The notes beneath the pieces are model-generated. The model saw only the letters and a list, made by a program, of their open reading frames with translations. It was not told the DNA's origin and did no database searches. Position numbers and translations under genes: made by a program. Positions 7,238 through 15,312 of a stretch of DNA of 19,775 nt are shown here, in pieces. The stretch's first letter is position 1. Every line of letters starts with the position of its first letter. This stretch comes from Candidatus Methanomethylophilaceae archaeon (GTDB taxonomy: Archaea > Thermoplasmatota > Thermoplasmata > Methanomassiliicoccales > Methanomethylophilaceae): the NCBI GenBank assembly GCA_023230065.1, contig JALNYB010000016.1:1-19775 (forward strand), written 5' to 3'.

Positions 7238-7705
7238 GGGGACATCTTATTTATAATGTAGGTACATGATTTCTGTATAATATAGGAATATTATTTTTGT
7301 AGGTTGATTTGTTTTATGAGTGCTCCGATGAACAGATCGTTTATAATTCTACAGTGGTCTTTTGATAAAAAATGGGATAATAAAGGTCCCTTCAGAGGTC
7401 ATAGATCCTTTAGTAAATGATATAAGAATATGTAAACGAATGATATGTGTAAAAGAAAAGTTTTTTCAGAATCCACAGACTCGATTCAATAGAAGTTTAA
7501 TTGTTCATCAATGTGAATGCGTTAAATCATACAGCTATATTTCTTGGCCTGTATTTTTCATCGCATGTGGATATTATCTACGCAATTATGTTGCATAGCT
7601 ACTTAATAGATCAGAGAGTCATTATGGAGAGCAACGATCTAGATAAAGGCAATGCTGATTGTAATACGATAAAAGTAGGAACAGATCGGTTGGGCTGGAA
7701 ATAAT

Positions 7706-8650
7706 TTATTTCTTCTGATTGATATTATCTATCAAGATCTGAGAGAACAGACCGTCGGTACCGTACAATCTCACAGAATTATTCTCTGTCATATGTACTA
7801 TAGAGTTCACAGGCATACGGAAACTTCCGGAATAGGATGAGATGTTAGGTTCAGACAGTGTGAGATATCCCTGTTTGTTTCCCGGTACGCGATAGAATAT
7901 CAGGTTTCTTATCTTTTTATTTGGCAGGCGCAGTTTCACTGTTAGTTCGGTGTCGTCGGCCGTTGACAGCCAATCTTCAATTACTGACACGTCTTCTGGA
8001 ATTATGAACGCGATCGGTTCGGTGAATAAGGAAGTCTTGATCCCAGTTATACGTTCTTCCATCTTCCAATTCAATGTATTTTTGCGTATATCTTTCCTAG
8101 ACATCAGCACAGCTATGGCGATACAGCATATGATGCGCGGGAACATGAATTTGTTGTCAGCTATCAGCGTAGGGATATCGTAACCATAACGTATTTGCAA
8201 GATAATCGAAACAGCGTCAGTAGCTAACGTAAGGAGGACAGGGTAATACAATATGGCAGCGCTTTTGGATCTTCCGTGAAGATATGTCAAGCCTCCTACA
8301 ACGAGTGCTACACCCAACGCCAGGAATACCAGGCCGTTGACCAAGAAGATCAAGTTAATCAATAACATATCTTCGTCGCCACCGCCATAACCGGCGTATA
8401 TGTTATAGGTACCCAGTATAAGGTCATTGATTCCTACGGCGACAGCATATATGCTTGCCGATCTGACCATTGATCTCTTTGGATCGGCGATAGATAAGAT
8501 CGCTGAAATAAGGAAGACCACATAAGGTATCCAAAGGTATAGGAAAGGCCCATCCGAGTACTCATCAACAAGTGTTAGAGCTGAAGATATTGTAATGATC
8601 ACACCTATTGTGATGAGCATGATCAAGGGCTTGTCAAGACTGATCTTCAT
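7706..8650 (-). CDS. Membrane protein of unknown function, second of a paralogous pair
   Basis: 314 residues. The N-terminal two thirds, to about residue 190, form about six hydrophobic helices. A soluble tail of about 120 residues follows, probably cytoplasmic. It is a paralogue of the gene immediately upstream. Shared signatures are DPKRSMVRSASIYA (DPKKNIMRAVGMYA in the partner), YLHGRSKSA (YFRGTSKNA) and a terminal LYGTDG (LYGNDG). The ATG at 8650 lies inside the end of the partner gene (17-base overlap) and has GAGGGG about 8 bases upstream, so translation is probably coupled. I do not recognise the family. There are no transporter, kinase or protease motifs. A signalling or envelope-sensing role would be speculation. 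Confidence 0.8.
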   Translation of the reverse strand: MKISLDKPLIMLITIGVIITISSALTLVDEYSDGPFLYLWIPYVVFLISAILSIADPKRSMVRSASIYAVAVGINDLILGTYNIYAGYGGGDEDMLLINLIFLVNGLVFLALGVALVVGGLTYLHGRSKSAAILYYPVLLTLATDAVSIILQIRYGYDIPTLIADNKFMFPRIICCIAIAVLMSRKDIRKNTLNWKMEERITGIKTSLFTEPIAFIIPEDVSVIEDWLSTADDTELTVKLRLPNKKIRNLIFYRVPGNKQGYLTLSEPNISSYSGSFRMPVNSIVHMTENNSVRLYGTDGLFSQILIDNINQKK

Positions 8651-9575
8651 TTATCTTCCCCTCAATGTTGATTTTAATATTGATCTTGGATCCGTCATTG
8701 CCGTATAGTATGGCCGTTTCCTTATCGCGGATCATATTATCTATTCTGAAACGGGCACCCTGTATGAATGATCCATTTGGATCTGTAACCACCGTTGCAT
8801 ATAAACAGGTGGACCCCTTCCATTTTTGAAGGATGAGTGTACAGGGCATTTCCTTTCCTAGTTTTATCATATATTCTGATTCGGCTGGTCCAGCATTCAG
8901 TTCATTCCATGATGCTATACCGGCCAGTCCATCAGATATGGCTTTCAAATCTGATTCCATGATCAATGAATCGTTTGGGATACTGATCGATTTCCTCAGT
9001 CCGGTCAGATCGATAAGGTTCTTTTCCAAAGGTATGCCATATCTGATCTCGTCGCTTGTAAGGACGAATATGTACATGGCGTACATCATCAAGAATGTTA
9101 CAACACTGTAATTATTAGTGAAATACTCCCATGGATTAGTTCCCAAGTAAATAGTGGCAATCGCTCTGAGACAGTATACTAAGAAGATGAGATAGGCTGT
9201 TATTGTCATCCTGCGTGCATTTTTGGATGTTCCTCTGAAATAAGATATGCCGCAAAGAACCAGATTGACCCCGAGAAGGAACGTTATCAGACCAAATAGG
9301 AAATAAAGAGTGGATTCAGATGACAGTGCATTCATCGAACGTATCATCCCTCCTATTCCGATAGTGGCGGCATACATACCCACGGCACGCATGATGTTCT
9401 TCTTCGGATCTATGATCATCAGGATACCGAGAGCGATCATAACTACCTTTGACAGAGCATATAAGGAATTATGTTCGAGATCACTTGACACTCCGTAAAT
9501 CGATATGATTCCAAGGGCGATCAGCAAAATGCCCATCAGATATTCGATCCTAACCGGAAGGTTGCTGAGTCTCAC
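8634..9575 (-). CDS. Membrane protein of unknown function, first of a paralogous pair
   Basis: 313 residues, about six predicted helices (roughly 10-28, 40-56, 62-80, 88-112, 123-145 and 155-173), then a soluble tail of about 135 residues ending in LYGNDGSKINIKI. Architecture and motifs match the downstream paralogue, consistent with tandem duplication followed by strong divergence. The start is a GTG at 9575 without a ribosome-binding site. A TATA box (minus-strand CATTTATATTTA, 9594-9605) is centred about 24 bases away, predicting a leaderless mRNA beginning at the GTG. The next in-frame Met, at residue 14, is a fallback start but would cut the first helix. Function is not recognised. Confidence 0.78.
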   Translation of the reverse strand: MRLSNLPVRIEYLMGILLIALGIISIYGVSSDLEHNSLYALSKVVMIALGILMIIDPKKNIMRAVGMYAATIGIGGMIRSMNALSSESTLYFLFGLITFLLGVNLVLCGISYFRGTSKNARRMTITAYLIFLVYCLRAIATIYLGTNPWEYFTNNYSVVTFLMMYAMYIFVLTSDEIRYGIPLEKNLIDLTGLRKSISIPNDSLIMESDLKAISDGLAGIASWNELNAGPAESEYMIKLGKEMPCTLILQKWKGSTCLYATVVTDPNGSFIQGARFRIDNMIRDKETAILYGNDGSKINIKINIEGKINEDQS

Positions 9576-10057
9576 ATTTGCGTTAGGTTTCTGTAAATAT
9601 AAATGAATATGGTACAGTGCTGGATAGATACGTATTCAATTCATCTGTCGTCAAGTATGATTGAAAAATTTAGACAAAATATCATATCGGTGAATATGAT
9701 GCAGCAGTCTCGTCCGTCTATGATACATGGGAGATTCTTTTTGTAAAGAAGATGGATCATGTTGTGATTGCGGAAGAAGATGGTAAGTCAAGTAGAGTTG
9801 TTTATTGCATATTCTCTAGGTTTAGGGATGTCATCGGTCTTTTCATAGAAGGTCTGACATTAAGTAAGGGTAATCGTAAAAGAGGCATAGATGAAAAATC
9901 ATTAGAGATGCCATTTGAATTCATTGTTAGCGGGTATGTGGAACGGAAGTGTTTGAGATATAATCTTTCAGCATAGAAGTTCCATGATATGATCGGCGAA
10001 AAATATCGTGAAGGATGGATGACGTGCAGGAAGGCATGTCCAAAGAACGAATGTGTG
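9576..10057. other. Intergenic region with a weak ORF and one dyad
   Basis: The first 30 bases hold the promoter of the membrane-protein pair. ATCATAT (9681-9687) and ATATGAT (9694-9700) form a perfect 7-bp dyad. A plus-strand frame from ATG 9752 to TAG 9976 encodes 74 residues (open upstream to about 9670) of unrecognised sequence. Its TAG stop is unlike every well-supported gene here, so I treat it as decayed DNA or chance. Nothing else is visible. Confidence 0.45.
9594..9605 (-). promoter_or_regulatory. TATA box for the paralogous membrane-protein pair (leaderless start)
   Basis: Minus-strand CATTTATATTTA, centred about 24 bases from the GTG at 9575. That spacing would start transcription on or next to the start codon, and no Shine-Dalgarno sequence is present between. 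Confidence 0.5.
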
Positions 10058-10735
10058 TCACAGTATTACAGTGCCGTTGCGGGACAAGGTTATGACCTTC
10101 ATCGGTATGTTTTTTCCACTTTCCGCTATAGCTTCTTCGGTCATTTTGACGAGACTGGAACAGCACGGAACTTCCATTCTGATGGTCAGTATGTCGGTGA
10201 TATCGTTATTTTTGATGATCTCGGCTAATTTTTCGCTGTAATCGGTATTGTCCAGTTTAGGGCATCCAATTATCACTGTCCGTCCTTTGATGTAATCCTC
10301 GTGGAAGGAACCGCAGGCGAACGCACTGCAGTCTGAGGCGATAAGAAGGCCCTTGCCGTCGTAGAATGGGGCTTTGACAGATACGAGTTTGATCTGTACC
10401 GGCCATTGGGATAGCATCCCCTTTCCATCTGAATAGTCTGATGTTGAAGGTTGCATGATCAATGTGTCTGAGCCGGGACAGGAACAGGCTGGTTTGGGTA
10501 ATTTGCTATCTTCTACCGCTTTGGCATCATAAGCGAGGGCCTTTCTGTCTTCGAACGATATGGCGCCTGTAGGGCAAGTCGGCAGACAATCCCCGAGACC
10601 GTCGCAGAAATCCTCCCTGAGCAATTCGGCTTTGCCGTTGATGATACCGATGGCACCTTCGTGACATGCTTTTGCGCACAGGCCACAACCGTTGCAAAGT
10701 TTTTTGTTGATACGGATTATGCGTCTGCTGAGCAT
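10058..10735 (-). CDS. Two-cluster ferredoxin-like protein with Cys-rich C-terminal domain, linked to FprA
   Basis: 225 residues, probably cytoplasmic. The first cluster motif is complete: C14, C17, C20, C24. The second has C44, C50 and C54 at canonical spacing, but Leu replaces the second Cys (L47), the pattern of [3Fe-4S] sites in 7Fe ferredoxins. After a linker holding C84 and C86, a domain at about 115-225 carries further conserved-looking cysteines (DCSAFAC, IIGCPKLD, MEVPCC). I recall this layout as a recurring family in anaerobes annotated simply as 4Fe-4S ferredoxin. The ATG lies one base after the fprA stop (TGATATG), so the two are translationally coupled. It is therefore a candidate electron donor to FprA or a redox partner in oxygen defence. 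That partnership is inferred from position only. Confidence 0.85.
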   Translation of the reverse strand: MLSRRIIRINKKLCNGCGLCAKACHEGAIGIINGKAELLREDFCDGLGDCLPTCPTGAISFEDRKALAYDAKAVEDSKLPKPACSCPGSDTLIMQPSTSDYSDGKGMLSQWPVQIKLVSVKAPFYDGKGLLIASDCSAFACGSFHEDYIKGRTVIIGCPKLDNTDYSEKLAEIIKNNDITDILTIRMEVPCCSSLVKMTEEAIAESGKNIPMKVITLSRNGTVIL

Positions 10736-10736
10736 A

Positions 10737-11930
10737 TCATTCCGTTTCCAACAGTTCTTTGGCCACGGCTATGGCTTGTTCGAGGTCTTTTTCCTCTGGG
10801 GTCCAGTTGCATTTGATCTCGGGCTCTATAACGGAGAATCCCGCTTCGGCGAGGGACTTTCTTAGTACACTGTTACCTTCTCCACTCCATCCGTAACAAC
10901 CGAAGACAGCTGCTTTTTTACCGGAGAATTTCAATGAATCGAGGAAGTGTATCCATCCCGCCATCGAAGATAGGATATCATTGATGACGGTCGGGGAACC
11001 TACAGCGATGGCTTTGGATCTGAATACCTGGGCTATGATCTCTGTTTTGTCTGTTTTTGAGATGTTGTAGATCTTTACGATGGTATTCGGAGAAAGTTTT
11101 CCGATTTCCTGTCCAATCCTGTCGGCCAGTATTGCGGTTCCGTTCCACACGGTGTCGTATATCACGGTTATCTGATTTTCTTGGTATGAGTCGGCCCATT
11201 TGGCGTACAGATCGATTATCTGCATAGGATTCTCCCTCCATATCGCACCGTGGCTGGGAGCTATGATCTCGATGGGCAGATCCATCTTCTTGATCTCATC
11301 GATCTTATCTCTGACCTTGGAGGCGAAGGGCATTAGGATATTGGCAAAATATTTTTCTGCCTCGCTTATCAGCAGACATTTGTCAGCCAAATCATTGAAC
11401 AATTCATTAACCGCAAAGTGCTGACCGAACGCATCGTTGGAGAATAGGATGTTATCGCCGGTCATGAACGTGGCCATGTTATCCGGCCAATGCAGCATCC
11501 TCATTTCTACAAATACAAGTTTCTTGCCGTTGCCTATGTCGATCGAATCCCCGGTCTTCACAGGTATGAAGTTCCATTCTGGGTGATGATACTGTCCTGT
11601 AAGGGATTTGACGGAATTGGCGGTGCAGTATATCGGTATGTTCGGTATTTTTTCCATGATGTACGGAAGAGTGCCGCTGTGGTCGCGTTCCCCGTGGTTG
11701 ATGACTATGAGATCGATATCCGAAATGTTGATTTCTTCTTCGAGGTTATTTATGAATTCGTCGGCATGAGGGTCCCAAACAGTATCGACGAGGACCGTCT
11801 TTTTTTCTTGGATCAAGTACGCGTTCTGACTGGAGCCGTGATCGATCGTGTAATCATCGCCATGGAATTTTTTCAGTTCCCAGTCGATCTTCCCTATCCA
11901 ATATACGTTATTCTTGACGCGTCTCTTCAT
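10737..11930 (-). CDS. fprA: Flavodiiron protein FprA (oxygen reductase)
   Basis: 397 residues, the usual length for the two-domain flavodiiron core. The N-terminal metallo-beta-lactamase-like domain carries the di-iron ligands H79, E81, D83, H84 (HGERDHSG), H147, D166 and H227 (APSHG). The flavodoxin domain spans about 253-397, with the FMN-binding loop near VWNGTA and the GSPTVINDIL and FGCYGWSG segments. In methanogens FprA reduces O2 to water, usually with reduced F420. No fused NADH- or F420-oxidising domain is present, so a separate donor is needed, and the coupled ferredoxin gene is an obvious candidate. A TATA-like box (11964-11973) predicts a leader of about 13 bases. A 14-bp palindrome directly upstream of it may be an operator. 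The cytoplasmic protein would protect oxygen-sensitive enzymes. Confidence 0.93.
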   Translation of the reverse strand: MKRRVKNNVYWIGKIDWELKKFHGDDYTIDHGSSQNAYLIQEKKTVLVDTVWDPHADEFINNLEEEINISDIDLIVINHGERDHSGTLPYIMEKIPNIPIYCTANSVKSLTGQYHHPEWNFIPVKTGDSIDIGNGKKLVFVEMRMLHWPDNMATFMTGDNILFSNDAFGQHFAVNELFNDLADKCLLISEAEKYFANILMPFASKVRDKIDEIKKMDLPIEIIAPSHGAIWRENPMQIIDLYAKWADSYQENQITVIYDTVWNGTAILADRIGQEIGKLSPNTIVKIYNISKTDKTEIIAQVFRSKAIAVGSPTVINDILSSMAGWIHFLDSLKFSGKKAAVFGCYGWSGEGNSVLRKSLAEAGFSVIEPEIKCNWTPEEKDLEQAIAVAKELLETE

Positions 11931-11963
11931 TGTGTTTACCCGTGTATGTATCGAGTACGTCCG

Positions 11964-11973
11964 TTAATAATAC
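11964..11973 (-). promoter_or_regulatory. TATA-like box of the fprA-ferredoxin operon
   Basis: Minus-strand AGTATTATTA. The predicted start near 11943 gives a short leader before the ATG at 11930, which has only a weak ribosome-binding site. Confidence 0.4.
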
Positions 11974-11979
11974 TATCGA

Positions 11980-11993
11980 GAATCGATCGATTC
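11980..11993. promoter_or_regulatory. 14-bp perfect palindrome upstream of the fprA promoter
   Basis: GAATCGATCGATTC reads identically on both strands. It sits immediately upstream of the TATA-like box, over or next to the BRE position, where archaeal regulators often bind. Proposed as an operator or activator site for the fprA-ferredoxin operon; the regulator is unknown. Confidence 0.45.
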
Positions 11994-12128
11994 ACCAGGC
12001 GTGAGAAAAGAGATAGGAAATTTTCAATCTGAGATCTATGTAAAATCAAGAAATCATTCGAGTTCTGATGAAACCCTCAGCAAGGTTTGAGCTTTCTTTT
12101 CAATCGTTTTGTTTGATATCATCAATCC

Positions 12129-12647
12129 TTGTTAGGTCTGGAGAAAGGTAGGACAAGGGATATTATCACCATGCTGATGCTTTGTAAACAGGACATATCG
12201 ATACATCCCATCTTTCATACGACCGAGTTTTTCAACAGCAGATACAGAGGAAAAGGCGGGACGGTCCATTGGAAGATTCGGCCTGTCCAACCGAGTTCAT
12301 TCATACCATGCTGACTGCGTTCGAAAAAGCTGGATTCGGTAAGATCGGAGATTTTTCGAGAATGACTTCAGTCGCGTGGATGTCGTGCAAAAAGATTACA
12401 TCAATAGTGTCCGGCATACTCCCATCGACAGTTATCTATCCGAAGAAATCAGGAAAAGAATCGAATTGGACAACTATGATGGAATCAATCAGAGAACAGC
12501 AAGTCATCAAGGCGCCCACTATTGAGAGATACGGACAAGATGTGCAAGGATATCATTACCAAGAGTCTTGATACATGCATCGAGAAGATATGCATGGTAG
12601 CCGAACATACGACAAGATCATACAGATCGCGTAAATGCCAAATATAA
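12129..12647 (+). pseudogene. Frameshifted remnant of an unidentified protein gene
   Basis: Protein-like stretches run through three plus-strand frames in succession. First comes a frame with EKGRTRDIITMLMLCKQ (about 12140-12192). Next is a frame open at 12188-12357 containing HLSYDRVFQQQIQ and PTEFIHTMLTAFEKAGFGK. Then a frame at 12343-12522 contains FSRVDVVQKDYINSVRHTP and IDSYLSEEIRKRIELDNYDG, ending at TGA (12523). Finally a frame at about 12525-12647 contains DTDKMCKDIITKSLDTCIEK. Each looks coding in composition (amphipathic, balanced charge) and each breaks where the next begins, as expected for one gene of about 170 residues or more with at least three frameshifts. I do not recognise the family. 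It could be a relic of a mobile or accessory gene. The alternative is chance open frames. Confidence 0.4.
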
Positions 12648-12648
12648 G

Positions 12649-12657
12649 TTTATATAT
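12649..12657 (+). promoter_or_regulatory. TATA box of the large surface-protein gene
   Basis: TTTATATAT preceded by an A-rich BRE-like stretch (CAAATATAAG). It predicts a start near 12680 and a leader of about 50 bases before ATG 12733. Confidence 0.5.
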
Positions 12658-12732
12658 CGTATCCTTGAAGAAGCGAATAACCGGATCAGGCAAGAGCTTA
12701 ATCTTTTCATTTAGAATTAGAACGGTACTATA

Positions 12733-15312
12733 ATGAACGGAATTTCGAAGATTATATTAGTTGTCGCCATCTCAGCAATGTTTTTTGCAGGTTGTGCAGT
12801 GATGACCGACAGTATTCATTCAAGTGGCGATGATGTAACCGTATCTGTCGAATATGATCATAGCGTTGTTACGATCACAGGTTTAAATTCGGATGGATCG
12901 GTCGATCCCATGATGGGGATCGTGATAGTTGGAAACGGAATTGTTACAATATCTAACATCACTATCGATGCAACAAGCGGAGCTGCAATATCAATTGAGA
13001 AAATATCGGAAGGTACTGCATCTTCTGTCACTATTTCTTTGATTGGAGTCAATACTTTGACGGGTGCAGCTAATTATGCAGCACTTTACGTCGAAGAGGG
13101 TTCCACCGTAATTATCGAAGACTGCAGTGAAGATATTTCCATTGGAAGTCTCACTGCAACAGGCGGAGACAAGGCCGCAGGCATCGGAGGTAATTCCTGT
13201 ACGGGTCAAACAGACAGCGGATCAATCATTATCAAAAGCGGGATAGTAAATGCGATATCTGTAGCAGCATCTAGTATGGGTGGTGCAGCCATCGGAGGAG
13301 CATATAACGGAAATGGTTACGTTACAATCAACGGTGGAACTGTAATTGCTAAAGCGACTGCATTTCTATATGCAGGAGCTGCGATCGGTTCAGGTGCATT
13401 CGACACTATACAGACTCTTGATTATTCTTCCGATTTGAATGTGGATTTCGTGGATGACGAGGGAAATAGTTATACAGGATTCAATGGAATAGTCACCATA
13501 ACAGGTGGGTTTGTGACAGTATCTGATAGTTCGATCGGTGGGGCCCATCACTCCAACTCACTGGTGACAATCACCGGCGGAAATATTACTGTCAACAGCG
13601 GATCCATTGGAAATACGTATGGAACATCTGGAGGGTCTTCTGCTGATCCCGTACATTTTGTATTGTCTGTCATAATAATAGACAGCAGTACCGGAGCGAC
13701 CGATGTCAATGTGACCAGCGGTTATTACTGGACATCACCGATAGGCGGAGGCATGGGTACTGATGCATACATCAGCATATCGGGTGATGATACAACCGTG
13801 ATCGCAAACAGTGTCAATACGATTGATACTAGTGAAGGCAATAATTACAAAGGTGTACCAGGAATAGGTTCAGGATATTATGGGATCGTAAGGGTCACAA
13901 TAAGCGATGGCGCTACTGTGTATGCTCAAGGAGGCAACAGTGCACCTGGTATCGGAAACGCGGTCACCGGACTCGCGAAAGATGGCCTTCACGTATTGCC
14001 TGCCATGTTGGGATCCATACTCTATTCATATGTGCATATAGGAGGCGGTGCAAATGTTACTGCATACGGAGGAATATATGCGCCAGGAATCGGCGCAGGT
14101 CGTGGAAATTCACAGATGGATGTACAGATCTCGGGCGATGATACAATAGTCAGATCGTTTGCAGGAGGATATCTCACAGGCGATGAGGAATGCGGAGCCG
14201 CAGCAATAGGTTTAGCATATCTAGGGATAACATCTAATTTGAATAATGAAAAATACAATCGTCTCACAGATCTCTCGGTAGTTGTTTCTGATTCTCCGAC
14301 GTTGATCTTATATGCCGGAAAGAATGCACAGGATATCGGTGCCGGTGCAGGAGTTGGTAATGTTGCTTCTTCACTAACGGTCAGTGAAACGGTTTTGAAA
14401 GCTGTCGTAGACGATTCAAGAAATTACTTTGCTTACACGGTTAACGGTGCGATATTTGTACTTTCAGCCAGTGATCTTTCTCATATAGACAGCGGAACGG
14501 ACCTTTCGATAGATCTTCCGGAAGGAACACTCGGTACAGATGCAGTTGTAGTATTGGGATCATTGGATCATAATTTATTCATCTATGATGTAAATGAGAA
14601 ATTACCTACCGAAAGCGGATCCGAATCTGTTGTTGTAGATTTAAACGCAAGCGGAGATGGCGGTTCGTCTATCACCATAGGATTCATTGCGACTCAGGTT
14701 TTCGATGTTGCAGTATCAGGCGATAACATGTCATGTGATGCTCCGTCAACTGTATTGGAGAATAGCAGTTTGACCGTGACAATAACAGCCGATGCCGGTT
14801 ACGTTCTGAGTGGCGTTACTGTTCTAATGAATGGTGCGGATATCACTGAGGCTGCATACAGCGGCGGTGTCGTATCTATCGGCAGTGTCACTGGAGATGT
14901 TACTATATCTGCAACAACCGTTGCAGTACCCGTACCATCGCCACCAATACCTGTTGTAAATTATAGTGTTATTATCACTGGAGATAATATGACATACGAA
15001 GGACCGGCAAGCGTTATTGCCGGCAGCAATCTTATTTTGACAATAACAGCCGATGCTGGTCACGTTCTGAGTAGCGTTACTGTTCTCATGAATGGTGTGG
15101 ATATCACCGAGACCGCATACAGTGACGGTGCCGTATCTATGGACAGCGTTATTGGAGATGTTGAGATAACAGTAATATCTTTAGTGATTTCGATTGAAAA
15201 TAATACTAATTTTGCTGATTACATATTGTATATCTATAGTATCGTGGCAATTGTATTGGTGTTGATGATATTATTCTTGATAATTCTTTTTAAAAAGAAA
15301 AAGGATGATTAA
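12733..15312 (+). CDS. Large Gly-rich repetitive surface protein (adhesin-like)
   Basis: 859 residues. Residues 5-20 are a hydrophobic signal segment followed by FAGC, a possible lipobox with C21. From about 120 to 560 irregular repeats alternate a beta-strand block (such as VTINGGTVIA or VTITGGNITV) with a GIG/AIG turn (AAGIGGN, GAAIGGA, PGIGSG, PGIGAG, AAAIGLA), suggesting a beta-solenoid. Two copies of an 87-residue domain follow at about 655-740 and 750-820. They contain NMxxxxPS, ADAGYVLSGVTVLMNGADIT and GDVTIS, a type I know from surface proteins of Firmicutes and gut archaea. The C-terminus is a transmembrane helix (about 829-853) ending in KKKKDD, so the protein is anchored with its repeats outside. 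It may bind host, food or microbial surfaces, but nothing indicates the ligand. It is transcribed alone. If C21 were lipidated the protein would be anchored at both ends, so an ordinary cleaved signal is also possible. Confidence 0.88.
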   Translation: MNGISKIILVVAISAMFFAGCAVMTDSIHSSGDDVTVSVEYDHSVVTITGLNSDGSVDPMMGIVIVGNGIVTISNITIDATSGAAISIEKISEGTASSVTISLIGVNTLTGAANYAALYVEEGSTVIIEDCSEDISIGSLTATGGDKAAGIGGNSCTGQTDSGSIIIKSGIVNAISVAASSMGGAAIGGAYNGNGYVTINGGTVIAKATAFLYAGAAIGSGAFDTIQTLDYSSDLNVDFVDDEGNSYTGFNGIVTITGGFVTVSDSSIGGAHHSNSLVTITGGNITVNSGSIGNTYGTSGGSSADPVHFVLSVIIIDSSTGATDVNVTSGYYWTSPIGGGMGTDAYISISGDDTTVIANSVNTIDTSEGNNYKGVPGIGSGYYGIVRVTISDGATVYAQGGNSAPGIGNAVTGLAKDGLHVLPAMLGSILYSYVHIGGGANVTAYGGIYAPGIGAGRGNSQMDVQISGDDTIVRSFAGGYLTGDEECGAAAIGLAYLGITSNLNNEKYNRLTDLSVVVSDSPTLILYAGKNAQDIGAGAGVGNVASSLTVSETVLKAVVDDSRNYFAYTVNGAIFVLSASDLSHIDSGTDLSIDLPEGTLGTDAVVVLGSLDHNLFIYDVNEKLPTESGSESVVVDLNASGDGGSSITIGFIATQVFDVAVSGDNMSCDAPSTVLENSSLTVTITADAGYVLSGVTVLMNGADITEAAYSGGVVSIGSVTGDVTISATTVAVPVPSPPIPVVNYSVIITGDNMTYEGPASVIAGSNLILTITADAGHVLSSVTVLMNGVDITETAYSDGAVSMDSVIGDVEITVISLVISIENNTNFADYILYIYSIVAIVLVLMILFLIILFKKKKDD
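14700..15175 (+). repeat. Direct repeat, two copies 261 bp apart
   Basis: Two in-frame copies of an 87-codon domain inside the surface-protein gene. For example AATAACAGCCGATGC occurs at 14781 and again at 15042. The strongly matching core is about 14780-14900 and 15041-15160. It looks like a fairly recent internal duplication. Confidence 0.7.

Larger units (their letters stand above)
6942..7705. other. Long intergenic region without a convincing gene
   Basis: About 760 bases upstream of the transporter operon. A minus-strand TATA candidate (AGATATATTG, about 7050-7060) could serve the operon. A nested inverted repeat lies at 7157-7212 and a good plus-strand BRE/TATA at 7222-7237. Open frames exist downstream (7316-7420; 7362-7598, TTG start, TAG stop; 7501-7704, TTG start), but none has a recognisable product, good start signals or a family motif. 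The segment may hold a non-coding RNA or decayed coding DNA. Confidence 0.5.

Noticed and set aside
7362..7704. Two overlapping plus-strand ORFs (7362-7598 and 7501-7704)
   Set aside because: Both rely on TTG starts, one ends in TAG, and neither has a motif or ribosome-binding site. An RNA gene or decayed DNA is equally likely.
9752..9976. Plus-strand ORF of 74 residues, open further upstream to about 9670
   Set aside because: No recognisable family, no good ribosome-binding site or TATA at the right distance, and a TAG stop unlike the supported genes. Kept only as a note on the intergenic region.
9974..9976. In-frame TAG followed by more open frame, considered as a pyrrolysine codon
   Set aside because: Known pyrrolysine proteins are mainly methylamine methyltransferases, and nothing here resembles them. 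The downstream frame runs antisense into the ferredoxin gene.
11490..12032. 180-residue plus-strand ORF
   Set aside because: Antisense to fprA over most of its length, no family resemblance, so a shadow frame.
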